Notes under the pieces: generated by a model
The model's database searches: none
Told to the model about the DNA's origin: nothing
What the model saw: the letters and a program-made list of their open reading frames with translations, nothing else
NCBI GenBank assembly: GCA_020026275.1
Contig: JAHHQQ010000003.1
Location: 67,387-131,386, forward strand
Source of the DNA: Bacteroidales bacterium
Lineage (GTDB): Bacteria > Bacteroidota > Bacteroidia > Bacteroidales > UBA932
Reading direction: 5' to 3'
DNA: 64,000 bases
Shown: positions 41,098-49,123 of the stretch, piece by piece
Numbering within the stretch: the first letter of the stretch is position 1
Layout of the letters: every line of letters begins with the position of its first letter
Position numbers and translations under genes: made by a program

Positions 41098-43980
41098 ATG
41101 AAAAATAAATTACGGTATCTGCTGATATTCTTTCTAATCCTGACAAGTCTGATGGAATCAGAAGCACAGATCAACATGGAGTTCTTCAACAGAAGCATCA
41201 ATGTGAATGTAACCATGAAGGTATCGGACAAGGACAACGCAGAAGCCATCCCTTTCGCCACCGCCTACCTCATTCCCCAAGGGGACACCACCATTGTGGA
41301 ACTGACCCTGTCCGACCAGGAAGGAAAGATCGAATTCAGCCAGGTTCCGGCCGGTTCCTACGAAGTGAACATCGAACTGATGGGCTACCGTCCCTACAAG
41401 AAGATGCACCAACTGAAAAAATGGGAGGTGGATCTGGGTGAAATCCAACTGGAGGTGGACAAGAAAGCGCTTCGGGCCGCCACCATCTCTGCCGCCGCCA
41501 ATCCCATCCGAGTCGTGAAGGACACCATCGAATTCACGGCATCCGCCTTCCGCATAGGACAGAATGCCATGTTGGAAGACCTGCTCAAGAAAATGCCGGG
41601 AATAGAAATCGAGAACGGAAAAGTCAAGCTGAACGGTCAGGAAATCGACCGCATCACCGTCGGAGGCAAGACCTTCTTCTTCAAGGACCAGAATGCCGCC
41701 CTCAAGAACCTCCCAGCCCACCTCGTAGACAAAATCAAAGTGATTGACCGGGAAAAAGATGAAGCCGCCTTTACCGGCATCTCCTCCAAGGACGACAGAG
41801 AAAAAGTCATGGACATCGGCCTGAAGAAGGAATTCAAGAAGGGCTGGTTCGGCAATCTGGCAGGAGCGGCCGGAGCCAGCATCAATTCCGGCAAGTCCAA
41901 TCCGCTCATGGAAAAGAGCCGACCTGTCTATCATGCCAACGCCATGGTTTCCGGATACAATGAGAAGGACCAGGTCGTCTTCCTCGCCAACGGACAGAAC
42001 GTGGTCCCTTCCACTTCCGGCCTCATGTTCGTCGCCAGAGGCATGAATTCCAATATTGAGAATGCCTATGCCGAAATGCAAGGCCTCACCACATCCGCTT
42101 CTGCCGGAACCAACTGGAACACCCAGAGATGGAAAGGAATGGAAATCGCCACCTCCGCCAAATATGACTATTCCAACAAAAATGGAAAAAAGACTGCCTT
42201 CAGAACCTCCTTCCAGCAGGAAGGGCCGGAGCTCGACACCCGTTCCAGATTTGAAGGGACCGGACATGAAAACGGCTTCAGCGTCAACATGGAACTGAAG
42301 AACACCGACAAGAAAAAATATTATATCCAAATCCAGCCGGAGGTCAATTACAAGAAGAATTTCGTCCAGCAGCACAACTGGTCAGAATCCAGCACCAACG
42401 AAGAATCTTCCAATGCCCACTATTCCCACACCGATGGCAGCACCTCCCTCTTCCACAACGCACTCTCCATGGCGATCGGCCGGACCAATATGGGAAAAGA
42501 AGGCAGATCACTCATCTTCAGCGGCAACTACAGATTCGACAAAGGGAAAGGAAGCAGCCTGGAGAAGACTTCCCTCTCCGACGATCCGCTCCGCTACCAT
42601 CTGGACAACCAGTCACTGAATTTCTACGGCAAGCTGTCCTATGCGGAAAAAATTTCGGAAAAATGGACCTTACAGACCATTCTGGAGTCAAACTACACCT
42701 CCAGCAACCGCACCAAAGACGCCTTCAATCCAGACGGCACGCAAAACGACCATTTCTCAGGCTGGTCAGAGAACAGCTCCCTACGGGAATCCGGCAATAT
42801 CGCTTTCCAGTACGGCAAGAAAGAACTTCGTTTCCAGGCCGGTGCCAAAGTGACCGCCCTCAAGAATATCATCCGGTCCGTATCTCTGGGCAACGAGACC
42901 GAATCCGGAAAAGACGAATGGAAATGGAACTTCTCCCCTTTCATCAACTTCTTCCTGAACCAGAAAGACCACCGGCTGAACCTCTTCTACAACTCATGGA
43001 ACAATGCAGTATCCGCAGAGCAGGTCGCCCCTACTCTTGATCTGAGAGATCCTCTCCAGATCAAGACGGGAAATGTCTATCTGAAGCCTTATCTCTATAA
43101 CGGCATCTACGGTGCCTATGCCTACAACAATCGGGAGACCTTCACCTTCATCGGTCTGGATGTCAACCTGAACATTACCCTCAACGGAATATCCGATGCC
43201 ATCTGGTTTGACCAGACCGGCACCCGTTACGCCATTCCAGTCAATGTCCGCAAGCCACAGAGCAACACTTCCGTCTATTTCAATCTGAACCAGCCCTTCG
43301 GCCCAGAGAAACACTTCTCCTTCAACACCTCGTTGGGAAGCAACTATTCCTATAGCGACAGCTACCAGGCCAAAGGAATGCTTGAAGGATTGGATATCGA
43401 CCAGTTTGACTACAACCAGTTCATGTCCTCCTTCTGGGGAAATGCCGATGGAGACCGGTTCTACAACGGAGACAGCGGATTTGTTGAAAGCAACACGAAG
43501 CATATCCGCAGCTGGGCTTCCGCCGGATTCAAATACACCTGTGACTTTCTGGATGTCCTGCTAAAGCAGAATGCCAACAGCAACATTTCCAGATATTCTC
43601 TGAACTCCCAAGCCAACCGGAAAACCTGGGACTTCACCTCATCCGCTTCCCTGAATATCCGGCCGGGCAAAGAATGGGAAATCATGACAGATGTCCTGTA
43701 CTCCTGGTACCGGGGCTACTCCAAAGGCTACGGCGATCCGCAGCTGCTGTGGAACATCAAATTGAACAAGAGCATCCGGTCCTTCACCCTCAGCCTGACG
43801 GCCACAGACCTGCTCAACCAGACCCGGAACTTCAGCCACAACGTTTCCAATGAATACGTGGAAGACATCTACACCAACAACTTCGGTCGATACATCACGC
43901 TGGGACTGACCTGGAACTTTGGAAAGAAAGGCGCCTCCCAGAACAGAAACGTACAGAGCGCCATGATGCGTATGCAGTAA
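41098..43980 (+). CDS. Outer-membrane beta-barrel protein with CarboxypepD-like domain
   Basis: 960 residues from the ATG at 41098 (MKNKLRYLLIFFLILTS... signal peptide); an in-frame ATG at 41059 adds 13 hydrophilic residues and is less likely. A carboxypeptidase-regulatory-like domain lies about 40-125 (AIPFATAYLIPQGDTTIVEL), a plug-like region about 140-260 (AMLEDLLKKMPGIEIENGKV, then KTFFFKDQNAALKNLPAHLV), then a barrel to the end. It belongs to the TonB-receptor-like OMP_b-brl group common in Bacteroidota rather than to SusC. There is no binding-lipoprotein partner. The last strand does not end in an aromatic; the C-terminus continues SQNRNVQSAMMRMQ, unusual for a barrel. Function and ligand unknown. 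Confidence 0.85.
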   Translation: MKNKLRYLLIFFLILTSLMESEAQINMEFFNRSINVNVTMKVSDKDNAEAIPFATAYLIPQGDTTIVELTLSDQEGKIEFSQVPAGSYEVNIELMGYRPYKKMHQLKKWEVDLGEIQLEVDKKALRAATISAAANPIRVVKDTIEFTASAFRIGQNAMLEDLLKKMPGIEIENGKVKLNGQEIDRITVGGKTFFFKDQNAALKNLPAHLVDKIKVIDREKDEAAFTGISSKDDREKVMDIGLKKEFKKGWFGNLAGAAGASINSGKSNPLMEKSRPVYHANAMVSGYNEKDQVVFLANGQNVVPSTSGLMFVARGMNSNIENAYAEMQGLTTSASAGTNWNTQRWKGMEIATSAKYDYSNKNGKKTAFRTSFQQEGPELDTRSRFEGTGHENGFSVNMELKNTDKKKYYIQIQPEVNYKKNFVQQHNWSESSTNEESSNAHYSHTDGSTSLFHNALSMAIGRTNMGKEGRSLIFSGNYRFDKGKGSSLEKTSLSDDPLRYHLDNQSLNFYGKLSYAEKISEKWTLQTILESNYTSSNRTKDAFNPDGTQNDHFSGWSENSSLRESGNIAFQYGKKELRFQAGAKVTALKNIIRSVSLGNETESGKDEWKWNFSPFINFFLNQKDHRLNLFYNSWNNAVSAEQVAPTLDLRDPLQIKTGNVYLKPYLYNGIYGAYAYNNRETFTFIGLDVNLNITLNGISDAIWFDQTGTRYAIPVNVRKPQSNTSVYFNLNQPFGPEKHFSFNTSLGSNYSYSDSYQAKGMLEGLDIDQFDYNQFMSSFWGNADGDRFYNGDSGFVESNTKHIRSWASAGFKYTCDFLDVLLKQNANSNISRYSLNSQANRKTWDFTSSASLNIRPGKEWEIMTDVLYSWYRGYSKGYGDPQLLWNIKLNKSIRSFTLSLTATDLLNQTRNFSHNVSNEYVEDIYTNNFGRYITLGLTWNFGKKGASQNRNVQSAMMRMQ

Positions 43981-43984
43981 AAAT

Positions 43985-44014
43985 GAATGCTCCCCCCAAA
44001 GGCTGGACAATTTA
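43985..44014. mobile_element. Solo IS3-type terminal-repeat-like sequence
   Basis: GCTCCCCCCAAAGGCTGGAC (43989-44008) followed by AATTTATAAT resembles the IS end at 63938 (GCCCCCCAAAAGTTGGAC then GGTTAATATT). It lies 5 bases after the outer-membrane protein stop and just before the terminator. No transposase residue is seen, so it may be a lone remnant or chance similarity. Confidence 0.4.
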
Positions 44015-44034
44015 TAATATAATGCATATGAACT

Positions 44035-44073
44035 ATGAACTGCCCCTAAGTCTTCAGCTTAGGGGCAGTTCAT
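44035..44073. terminator. Bidirectional terminator between barrel protein and pyk
   Basis: Perfect 16-bp stem ATGAACTGCCCCTAAG (44035-44050) with 44058-44073, loop TCTTCAG, in the 110-base gap between convergent genes. Flanking T/A runs are modest. Confidence 0.82.
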
Positions 44074-44090
44074 ATCAAGAAGGAAAAAAA

Positions 44091-45512
44091 CTATTCTTTT
44101 CCTACATATTTGAATTCCAGGTAAGTGGCACCTATTTCGCTGTTGAAACTGCCTCCGATGATTCCTACCAAATCTCCTTCTTCCAGACGGCCTTCTTCCT
44201 TGAGCAGACGGATAGACTCATTCACCAGTTCCTCCTTGCTCTTCTGGATCTGGATCGGATAGCAGTAGATGCCAAAAATCATGGCCAGTTCCCTCATGGT
44301 CCTTTCCTGATAGCACATGGCATAGATAGGCACTTTCGGTCTGAATTCTGCCAAATAACGACCAGTTCGGCCTGTCCAAGTATCAAAGATAATGGCCTTG
44401 ACAGGTAGCTGGATGCTGGCTTCCACCAGATTGCGAGCCAAAGTGGCGGCAATCGGTTTCATGATATGGTCCTGGACCAGGTTGTATTTCATATCCAGAG
44501 AAGCATCTGTTGATTTTTCTGCTTCTCTGGCAATTTTATACATCATCTCGACACATTCGACAGGATATTTGCCCTGGGCTGTCTCTCCACTCAACATGAT
44601 GGCATCGGTACGCTGGAAAATAGCATTGGCAATATCAGTCACCTCTGCTCTGGTAGGACGTGGATTCTCTATCATGCTGTGAAGCATCTGGGTGGCGATG
44701 ATTACCGGTTTTCTGAAACGACGGCATTTCTGGACAATCTGATTTTGAATAAGAGGTATTCTTTCTGCAGGAATTTCTACACCAAGATCGCCACGTGCGA
44801 CCATGACACCATAACAACCTATGAGAATCTCCTCCAGATTATCCACACCCTGCTGATTTTCAATCTTGGAAATAATCTTGATCTCGCTATGGTGCTCATC
44901 CAATATCTGCTGAATTTCCTGAACATCCTCCTTGCTTCTCACGAATGAGTGGGCAATGAAATCGACATTTGCCTTGATGGCCCATTCCACGAAAGTCTTG
45001 TCCTTGGGAGTAAGGGCAGGAAGACAAATCTTCACATTCGGAACATTGACACTCTTCTTTCCCTTGATGACTCCGTTGTTGATGACAAGACACTCCAGAT
45101 GTTCTGAATCCTTATGTTCCACCAACAAATCCACCAAGCCATCATCAATCAGCACATGAGCACCTTCTGGCACATCATGAACAAAAGATTTGCAATTGGT
45201 ATACAGAATACCGTGAGAACATTTTCCATCTCCCGCCTTGACAACAATCTTGTCACCTTCACTGACTTTGAAACCAACCGCCGAATCCATCGGAGCGAGC
45301 CTCACTTCAGGTCCTTTTGTATCAATCAAAATTCCGATTTTGTCAGATACCGCTCTTGTATTGTCAACAATACGCTGGGCACCTTCCAAGGAAGCATGAG
45401 CAGAATTGATTCTGACCAGGTTCATTCCACTCCTATAGAGTTTCTCGATGAAATCGACATCGCAGTTGATGTCGGAAATCGTGCATATTATCTTTGTTCT
45501 TTTCTCCTGCAT
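44091..45512 (-). CDS. pyk: Pyruvate kinase
   Basis: 473 residues from MQEKRTKIICTIS; longer open frames to 45524 and 45569 run into the promoter. Transfers phosphate from phosphoenolpyruvate to ADP, the last step of glycolysis, in the cytoplasm. Family marks: GMNLVRINSAHA (N-terminal substrate-binding strand), DTKGPEVRL, the catalytic-Lys region IISKIENQQGVDN, VARGDLGVEIP, and RPTRAEVTDIANAIFQRTDA with LSGETAQGKYP. A C-terminal regulatory-type domain is present from about 350. It sits alone between the barrel protein (convergent) and a divergent dehydrogenase gene, and provides pyruvate for PflB nearby. Confidence 0.97.
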   Translation of the reverse strand: MQEKRTKIICTISDINCDVDFIEKLYRSGMNLVRINSAHASLEGAQRIVDNTRAVSDKIGILIDTKGPEVRLAPMDSAVGFKVSEGDKIVVKAGDGKCSHGILYTNCKSFVHDVPEGAHVLIDDGLVDLLVEHKDSEHLECLVINNGVIKGKKSVNVPNVKICLPALTPKDKTFVEWAIKANVDFIAHSFVRSKEDVQEIQQILDEHHSEIKIISKIENQQGVDNLEEILIGCYGVMVARGDLGVEIPAERIPLIQNQIVQKCRRFRKPVIIATQMLHSMIENPRPTRAEVTDIANAIFQRTDAIMLSGETAQGKYPVECVEMMYKIAREAEKSTDASLDMKYNLVQDHIMKPIAATLARNLVEASIQLPVKAIIFDTWTGRTGRYLAEFRPKVPIYAMCYQERTMRELAMIFGIYCYPIQIQKSKEELVNESIRLLKEEGRLEEGDLVGIIGGSFNSEIGATYLEFKYVGKE

Positions 45513-45538
45513 ACTAACTATCATTATTTTCAATTCAA

Positions 45539-45569
45539 CAAATATGCGGAAAAATCTGAAATTTATCAA
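45539..45569 (-). promoter_or_regulatory. Promoter of pyk
   Basis: On the minus strand TTG (45569-45567), a 20-base spacer, then CATATTTG (45546-45539), one base off TAnnTTTG. The ATG at 45512 follows 26 bases after the -7 element, which supports that start over the upstream ones. Confidence 0.68.
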
Positions 45570-45706
45570 GAGTGAACCCTCACTAAAATGTTTTGTATGC
45601 CCTTTCTTGGGAAAAGACCTGTCTGTTTTTTCGAAAAATTATATATATTTATACTTTCCTTCTCTTCAGAGAGTAATAATAGAAGCAAACGAATAACTGT
45701 TGTCCG

Positions 45707-46471
45707 ATGAAAAGAGCAATAATAGTTGGGGCCACATCTGGAATGGGATATGATCTGGCTGTCGCCCTACTGAAAAAAGGATGGAAACTGGGACTTGCAG
45801 GACGTTCCATAGAAAAACTACAGAAAATTCAAGAAACATACGGGAGCCAAGTAGAAATACAGAAAATTGATGTCAATCAGGCAGATTGCACCAGAAAACT
45901 TTCTGAGCTCGTCCAGAAGTTAGGAGGAATGGATTCGTATCTGCATTTTTCGGGAATCGGTATCCAGAACAGGTTGCTGGATCCTCAAATTGAGAACCAG
46001 ATTATTCAGACCAATGTTGTCGGATTCACGCAGATGATTGACTTTGCCTATAACTGGTTCAAGACATCGGGGATCCATGACCTCCAGCACAAGGGGCACA
46101 TTGTCGTCGTCACCTCTGTCGCTTCCACTCGAGGGACCGGAATTGCCGCCTCCTACACCTCCAGCAAAAAATACCAGTCAACTTATCTGGCCGCATTGAG
46201 CCAACTGGCCCATACCCAAGACGATCCGATTCAATTCACTGAAATTCAACCCGGTTTCGTCGCCACTCCGATGCTAAAACGAGCCTATCCATGTCAAATT
46301 TCCAGGAAAAAAGCAGTCCAATATATATTAAAAGGCATATTGAAGAAAAAACGCATGGTCATCTTCGATTGGAAATACCGCTTCGTTGTTCTTGTCTGGA
46401 GACTAATCCCCCGAGCCATCTGGGAAAAAGTGGACTGGTTCCGGAAAAACAGAGTAAAAACAACTTTATAG
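45707..46471 (+). CDS. Short-chain dehydrogenase/reductase
   Basis: 254 residues. Rossmann dinucleotide motif GATSGMG at 8-14 with AGRS at 31-34 (Arg suggests NADP preference); catalytic Ser near 138-140 in VVVTSVAST, Tyr150 and Lys154 in SYTSSK. The C-terminal part is basic with a hydrophobic stretch (YRFVVLVWRLIPRAIWEKV), suggesting membrane association as in some SDRs acting on lipids or steroids. The next gene, an alpha/beta hydrolase, begins 13 bases later, so the two are probably co-transcribed. The substrate cannot be told. Confidence 0.93.
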   Translation: MKRAIIVGATSGMGYDLAVALLKKGWKLGLAGRSIEKLQKIQETYGSQVEIQKIDVNQADCTRKLSELVQKLGGMDSYLHFSGIGIQNRLLDPQIENQIIQTNVVGFTQMIDFAYNWFKTSGIHDLQHKGHIVVVTSVASTRGTGIAASYTSSKKYQSTYLAALSQLAHTQDDPIQFTEIQPGFVATPMLKRAYPCQISRKKAVQYILKGILKKKRMVIFDWKYRFVVLVWRLIPRAIWEKVDWFRKNRVKTTL

Positions 46472-46484
46472 AATAAATCATATC

Positions 46485-47432
46485 ATGAGTACAAGAAAGA
46501 AAGTGACCATCACGGTCATCTCCATTATTGCTGCACTGGTCGCCACTCTTATAGGTGGAGGTTTCTACATGCTGGACTATGCTCTCTGTCCAGATCAAAT
46601 GAGTGTCGAAGAAGCAGAAAAAGTAACCAGAGAACGTCACAAAGTGATCAATCCCTGGTTAGATAGCTTGAGAGCGAAGAATGCACTAAGAGATACTTTC
46701 ATCATAGCAAAAGATGGGGAGCGTCTGCACGCTGTATATGCCAAAGCAACACAACCGACCCACCGGACGGCCGTTATCGTTCATGGCTATACCGACCAGG
46801 CAATGGAAATGCTTCATATCGGCTACCTCTATCACCATGACCTTCATTGCAATATTCTACTTCCTGATCTCAGATTTTCAGGTCTGACCGGTGGAAAAGC
46901 CATCCAAATGGGATGGAAAGACCGAGAAGATGTGATAGAATGGATTGGGCACACTCCAGAACTATTTGGAAACAACCTGCAGATTGCAGTACACGGCATT
47001 TCCATGGGAGCGGCAACCACCATGATGACATCAGGAGAACAACTGCCTGAAACAGTCAAGTGCTTTGTAGATGACTGCGGTTACACCAGCGTCTGGGACC
47101 AGTTCGCAAAAGAGTTGAAAGAGCAATTCGGCTTACCGGCCTTCCCTCTTCTCAACACCGCCAGCTGGTTATGCAATCTGAAATACGGCTGGAACTTCAA
47201 AGAAGCCTCTTCTTTGGAACAGATAAAAAAATGCAAACTGCCCATGCTGTTCATCCATGGTGATCAGGATGACTACGTCCCGACCTGGATGGTCTACGAC
47301 CTCTATGACATCAAATCAGAACCCAAAGAACTATGGATCACAAAAGGAGTCGCTCACGCCAGATCCTACGATGTCTATCCAAAAGAATATACCGAACACG
47401 TTCGAAACTTTACGGGAAAATATCTTCAATAA
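46485..47432 (+). CDS. Membrane-anchored alpha/beta hydrolase
   Basis: 315 residues. An N-terminal hydrophobic anchor about 7-30 (ITVISIIAALVATLIGGGFY) precedes an alpha/beta hydrolase domain: oxyanion region VIVHGYTDQ (98-106), nucleophile Ser173 in HGISMGAA, acid in HGDQDDYVP (Asp262 or 263), His291 in GVAHARSY. Looks like the serine-hydrolase group often annotated as lysophospholipase/BAAT-like or YqkD-like in Bacteroidota. It should cut an ester or amide on the periplasmic side. Co-transcribed with the SDR upstream and ended by a very strong hairpin. Confidence 0.92.
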   Translation: MSTRKKVTITVISIIAALVATLIGGGFYMLDYALCPDQMSVEEAEKVTRERHKVINPWLDSLRAKNALRDTFIIAKDGERLHAVYAKATQPTHRTAVIVHGYTDQAMEMLHIGYLYHHDLHCNILLPDLRFSGLTGGKAIQMGWKDREDVIEWIGHTPELFGNNLQIAVHGISMGAATTMMTSGEQLPETVKCFVDDCGYTSVWDQFAKELKEQFGLPAFPLLNTASWLCNLKYGWNFKEASSLEQIKKCKLPMLFIHGDQDDYVPTWMVYDLYDIKSEPKELWITKGVAHARSYDVYPKEYTEHVRNFTGKYLQ

Positions 47433-47446
47433 CCCTTCCCTATCCA

Positions 47447-47492
47447 GATACAGGAGCGGCTTCCCTTCTTAAAGGGAAGCCGCTCCTGTATC
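47447..47492. terminator. Very long hairpin terminator
   Basis: Perfect 21-bp stem: 47447-47467 pairs with 47472-47492 (core GGAGCGGCTTCCC), loop CTTA, followed by ATTTCTCT. It lies 15 bases after the hydrolase stop. Confidence 0.9.
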
Positions 47493-47507
47493 ATTTCTCT
47501 GACATAC

Positions 47508-47690
47508 CTCAGAAGTTGGACGGACAATATTCTTGGATTGGAATGAAGCTCGGTATTGTACCGGACATTTTCCATTCCGGCTCAATCTGTCCCCTCGTTA
47601 TTGCAACGGCCGATGGGTTTCACGAATTTCTCAACAAACCGCTTTACACTGTCCCGCATTGCTCTACGCTGTTCCGCTTCTACAAATAGA
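47508..47690 (-). pseudogene. Relic of IS3-family transposase (orfB 3' end) with IS end
   Basis: On the minus strand 47586-47532 reads RLSRNGKCPVQYRASFQSK, the C-terminal signature of IS3-type OrfB (usual form GMSPVQYR). Further upstream in another frame FVEKFVKPIGRCNNE matches the preceding YYNNER region, so at least one frameshift is present. The downstream sequence CAGAAGTTGGACGGACAATA (47512 on) matches the terminal repeat at 63938-63970 at most positions. Most of the element is gone; about 180 bases remain, inside the gap between the hydrolase terminator and the RND outer-membrane factor gene. The call rests on short matches. Confidence 0.65.
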
Positions 47691-47737
47691 ACGACGCATT
47701 TTTAGCCCTTCTGGTCTGGGCTGATTGTATCAATGAA

Positions 47738-49123
47738 TCAGTTCCAACCTCCACCCAGAGCCTTGTACAATTTAATGATGGCAAGATACTCGTCTCTCAA
47801 CGCATTGCTATAGTCTATTTCAGCATTCAAGAAACTACGTTGCGCATCTAGAATATCAATATAGTTGATGACACCATTCTTCAACTGGAAACGGGTCAAT
47901 TCAACATACTTTTCAGAAGCATTTTTCAAATTCTCCATAAGGACAACCTTCTTGCACGAAGTCTGATAAGACACAATGGCATCATTCACCTCCTTGAAAG
48001 CTTCCAGAACCATCTTCTCATATTTATGCTTCTGCTGCTCATAAACATGAACAGAGGCCTCATATTTAGCTTTATACTTACCAAAATGGAAGATTGGCGA
48101 AGTCACTTCGCCCAGAACATAGGTCCATGGAGACCGAAAGAAATCCTCAATCCCATTATTCTCCAATCCCCCTTGAAGATTGATACGAAAACTTGGAAAA
48201 CGATTCGCCCACGCAACCCCCACTTCAGCAGCGGCCGCACGCAAATCTTGTTCGGCCGCACGCAAATCTGGTCTGCGGCTGACCAGTTCAGAAGGAATGC
48301 CAATCTGGTCAGTCATAGGGAAACACAATCTCTCACTTGTCTGGGTCCGCACAATCTCGGAGGGATATTCTCCAGCAAGAAGCGAAATTTCACTTTCCTT
48401 CATCTGAATCTTTTTCTCCAATTCTGGAACCAATGAAGCAGTACGGGCATACTCCACCTGAGCCTGCTGATAAGGGATTTCGGTGGTCAATCCTCCTTCG
48501 AAACGCAGCTTTGCTTTATTTACACTCTCTTCCCTTGTCTGGAGTGTCCTTTTCACGATATCCAGTTCATTGTCCAAAGCAATCAGTTCAAAATAGGCAG
48601 TAGAAACAGAGGCAATCAAAGTCATTTGAACAGCACGTTGGGCCTCCACCGATGAAAGATATTTCGCCATAGCGGATTTGTTGCTCTGACGGATTCTGCC
48701 GAAGAAATCCATTTCCCAGGAAAGAGAAGCCTTCAGACCTGGTTCCACCTTGATATTCTTCTCTCCTGCAGCATTCTGGTTGAGTTTGTGCGTAATGTAG
48801 CCCCGTCCATCCAAAGTCGGGAACCAACCGGACTTGGCCACACGATGCAGTTCCTCCAGCTCCTTGACACGGTCTGAAGCAATCATCATGTCTTTGTTGT
48901 GTTCCAAAGTTTTCTGGACAAGTCCCGTCAGCAATGTATCCTGAATCAATTCTGTCCATTTGAGATCAGCGACACAAAGTGAATCCGCTGTCTTTCCAGC
49001 TATCACTGATTCTGGAAGATTTAGTTCTGGTGACATGCATCTTTTGGGTGCAGCACAACTCCCTGCCAGCAGAAAAACTGCCAGCAGCGCCGCGATTTTA
49101 TATTGAATCATCAAGATTTTCAT
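47738..49123 (-). CDS. RND outer-membrane factor lipoprotein (NodT/OprM type)
   Basis: 461 residues; lipobox LLAGSC leads to Cys23, as in OprM/NodT proteins which are lipid-anchored. Two OEP repeats: DRVKELEELHRVAKSGWFPT in the first half, with GLTTEIPYQQAQVEYARTAS, and VSRRPDLRAAEQDLRAAAAE in the middle, a strong NodT-family signature, followed by FRINLQGGLENNG. It ends with LYKALGGGW, again typical. Its ATG overlaps the TGA of the RND pump (ATGA). Last gene of the adaptor-pump-duct operon. Confidence 0.95.
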   Translation of the reverse strand: MKILMIQYKIAALLAVFLLAGSCAAPKRCMSPELNLPESVIAGKTADSLCVADLKWTELIQDTLLTGLVQKTLEHNKDMMIASDRVKELEELHRVAKSGWFPTLDGRGYITHKLNQNAAGEKNIKVEPGLKASLSWEMDFFGRIRQSNKSAMAKYLSSVEAQRAVQMTLIASVSTAYFELIALDNELDIVKRTLQTREESVNKAKLRFEGGLTTEIPYQQAQVEYARTASLVPELEKKIQMKESEISLLAGEYPSEIVRTQTSERLCFPMTDQIGIPSELVSRRPDLRAAEQDLRAAAAEVGVAWANRFPSFRINLQGGLENNGIEDFFRSPWTYVLGEVTSPIFHFGKYKAKYEASVHVYEQQKHKYEKMVLEAFKEVNDAIVSYQTSCKKVVLMENLKNASEKYVELTRFQLKNGVINYIDILDAQRSFLNAEIDYSNALRDEYLAIIKLYKALGGGWN

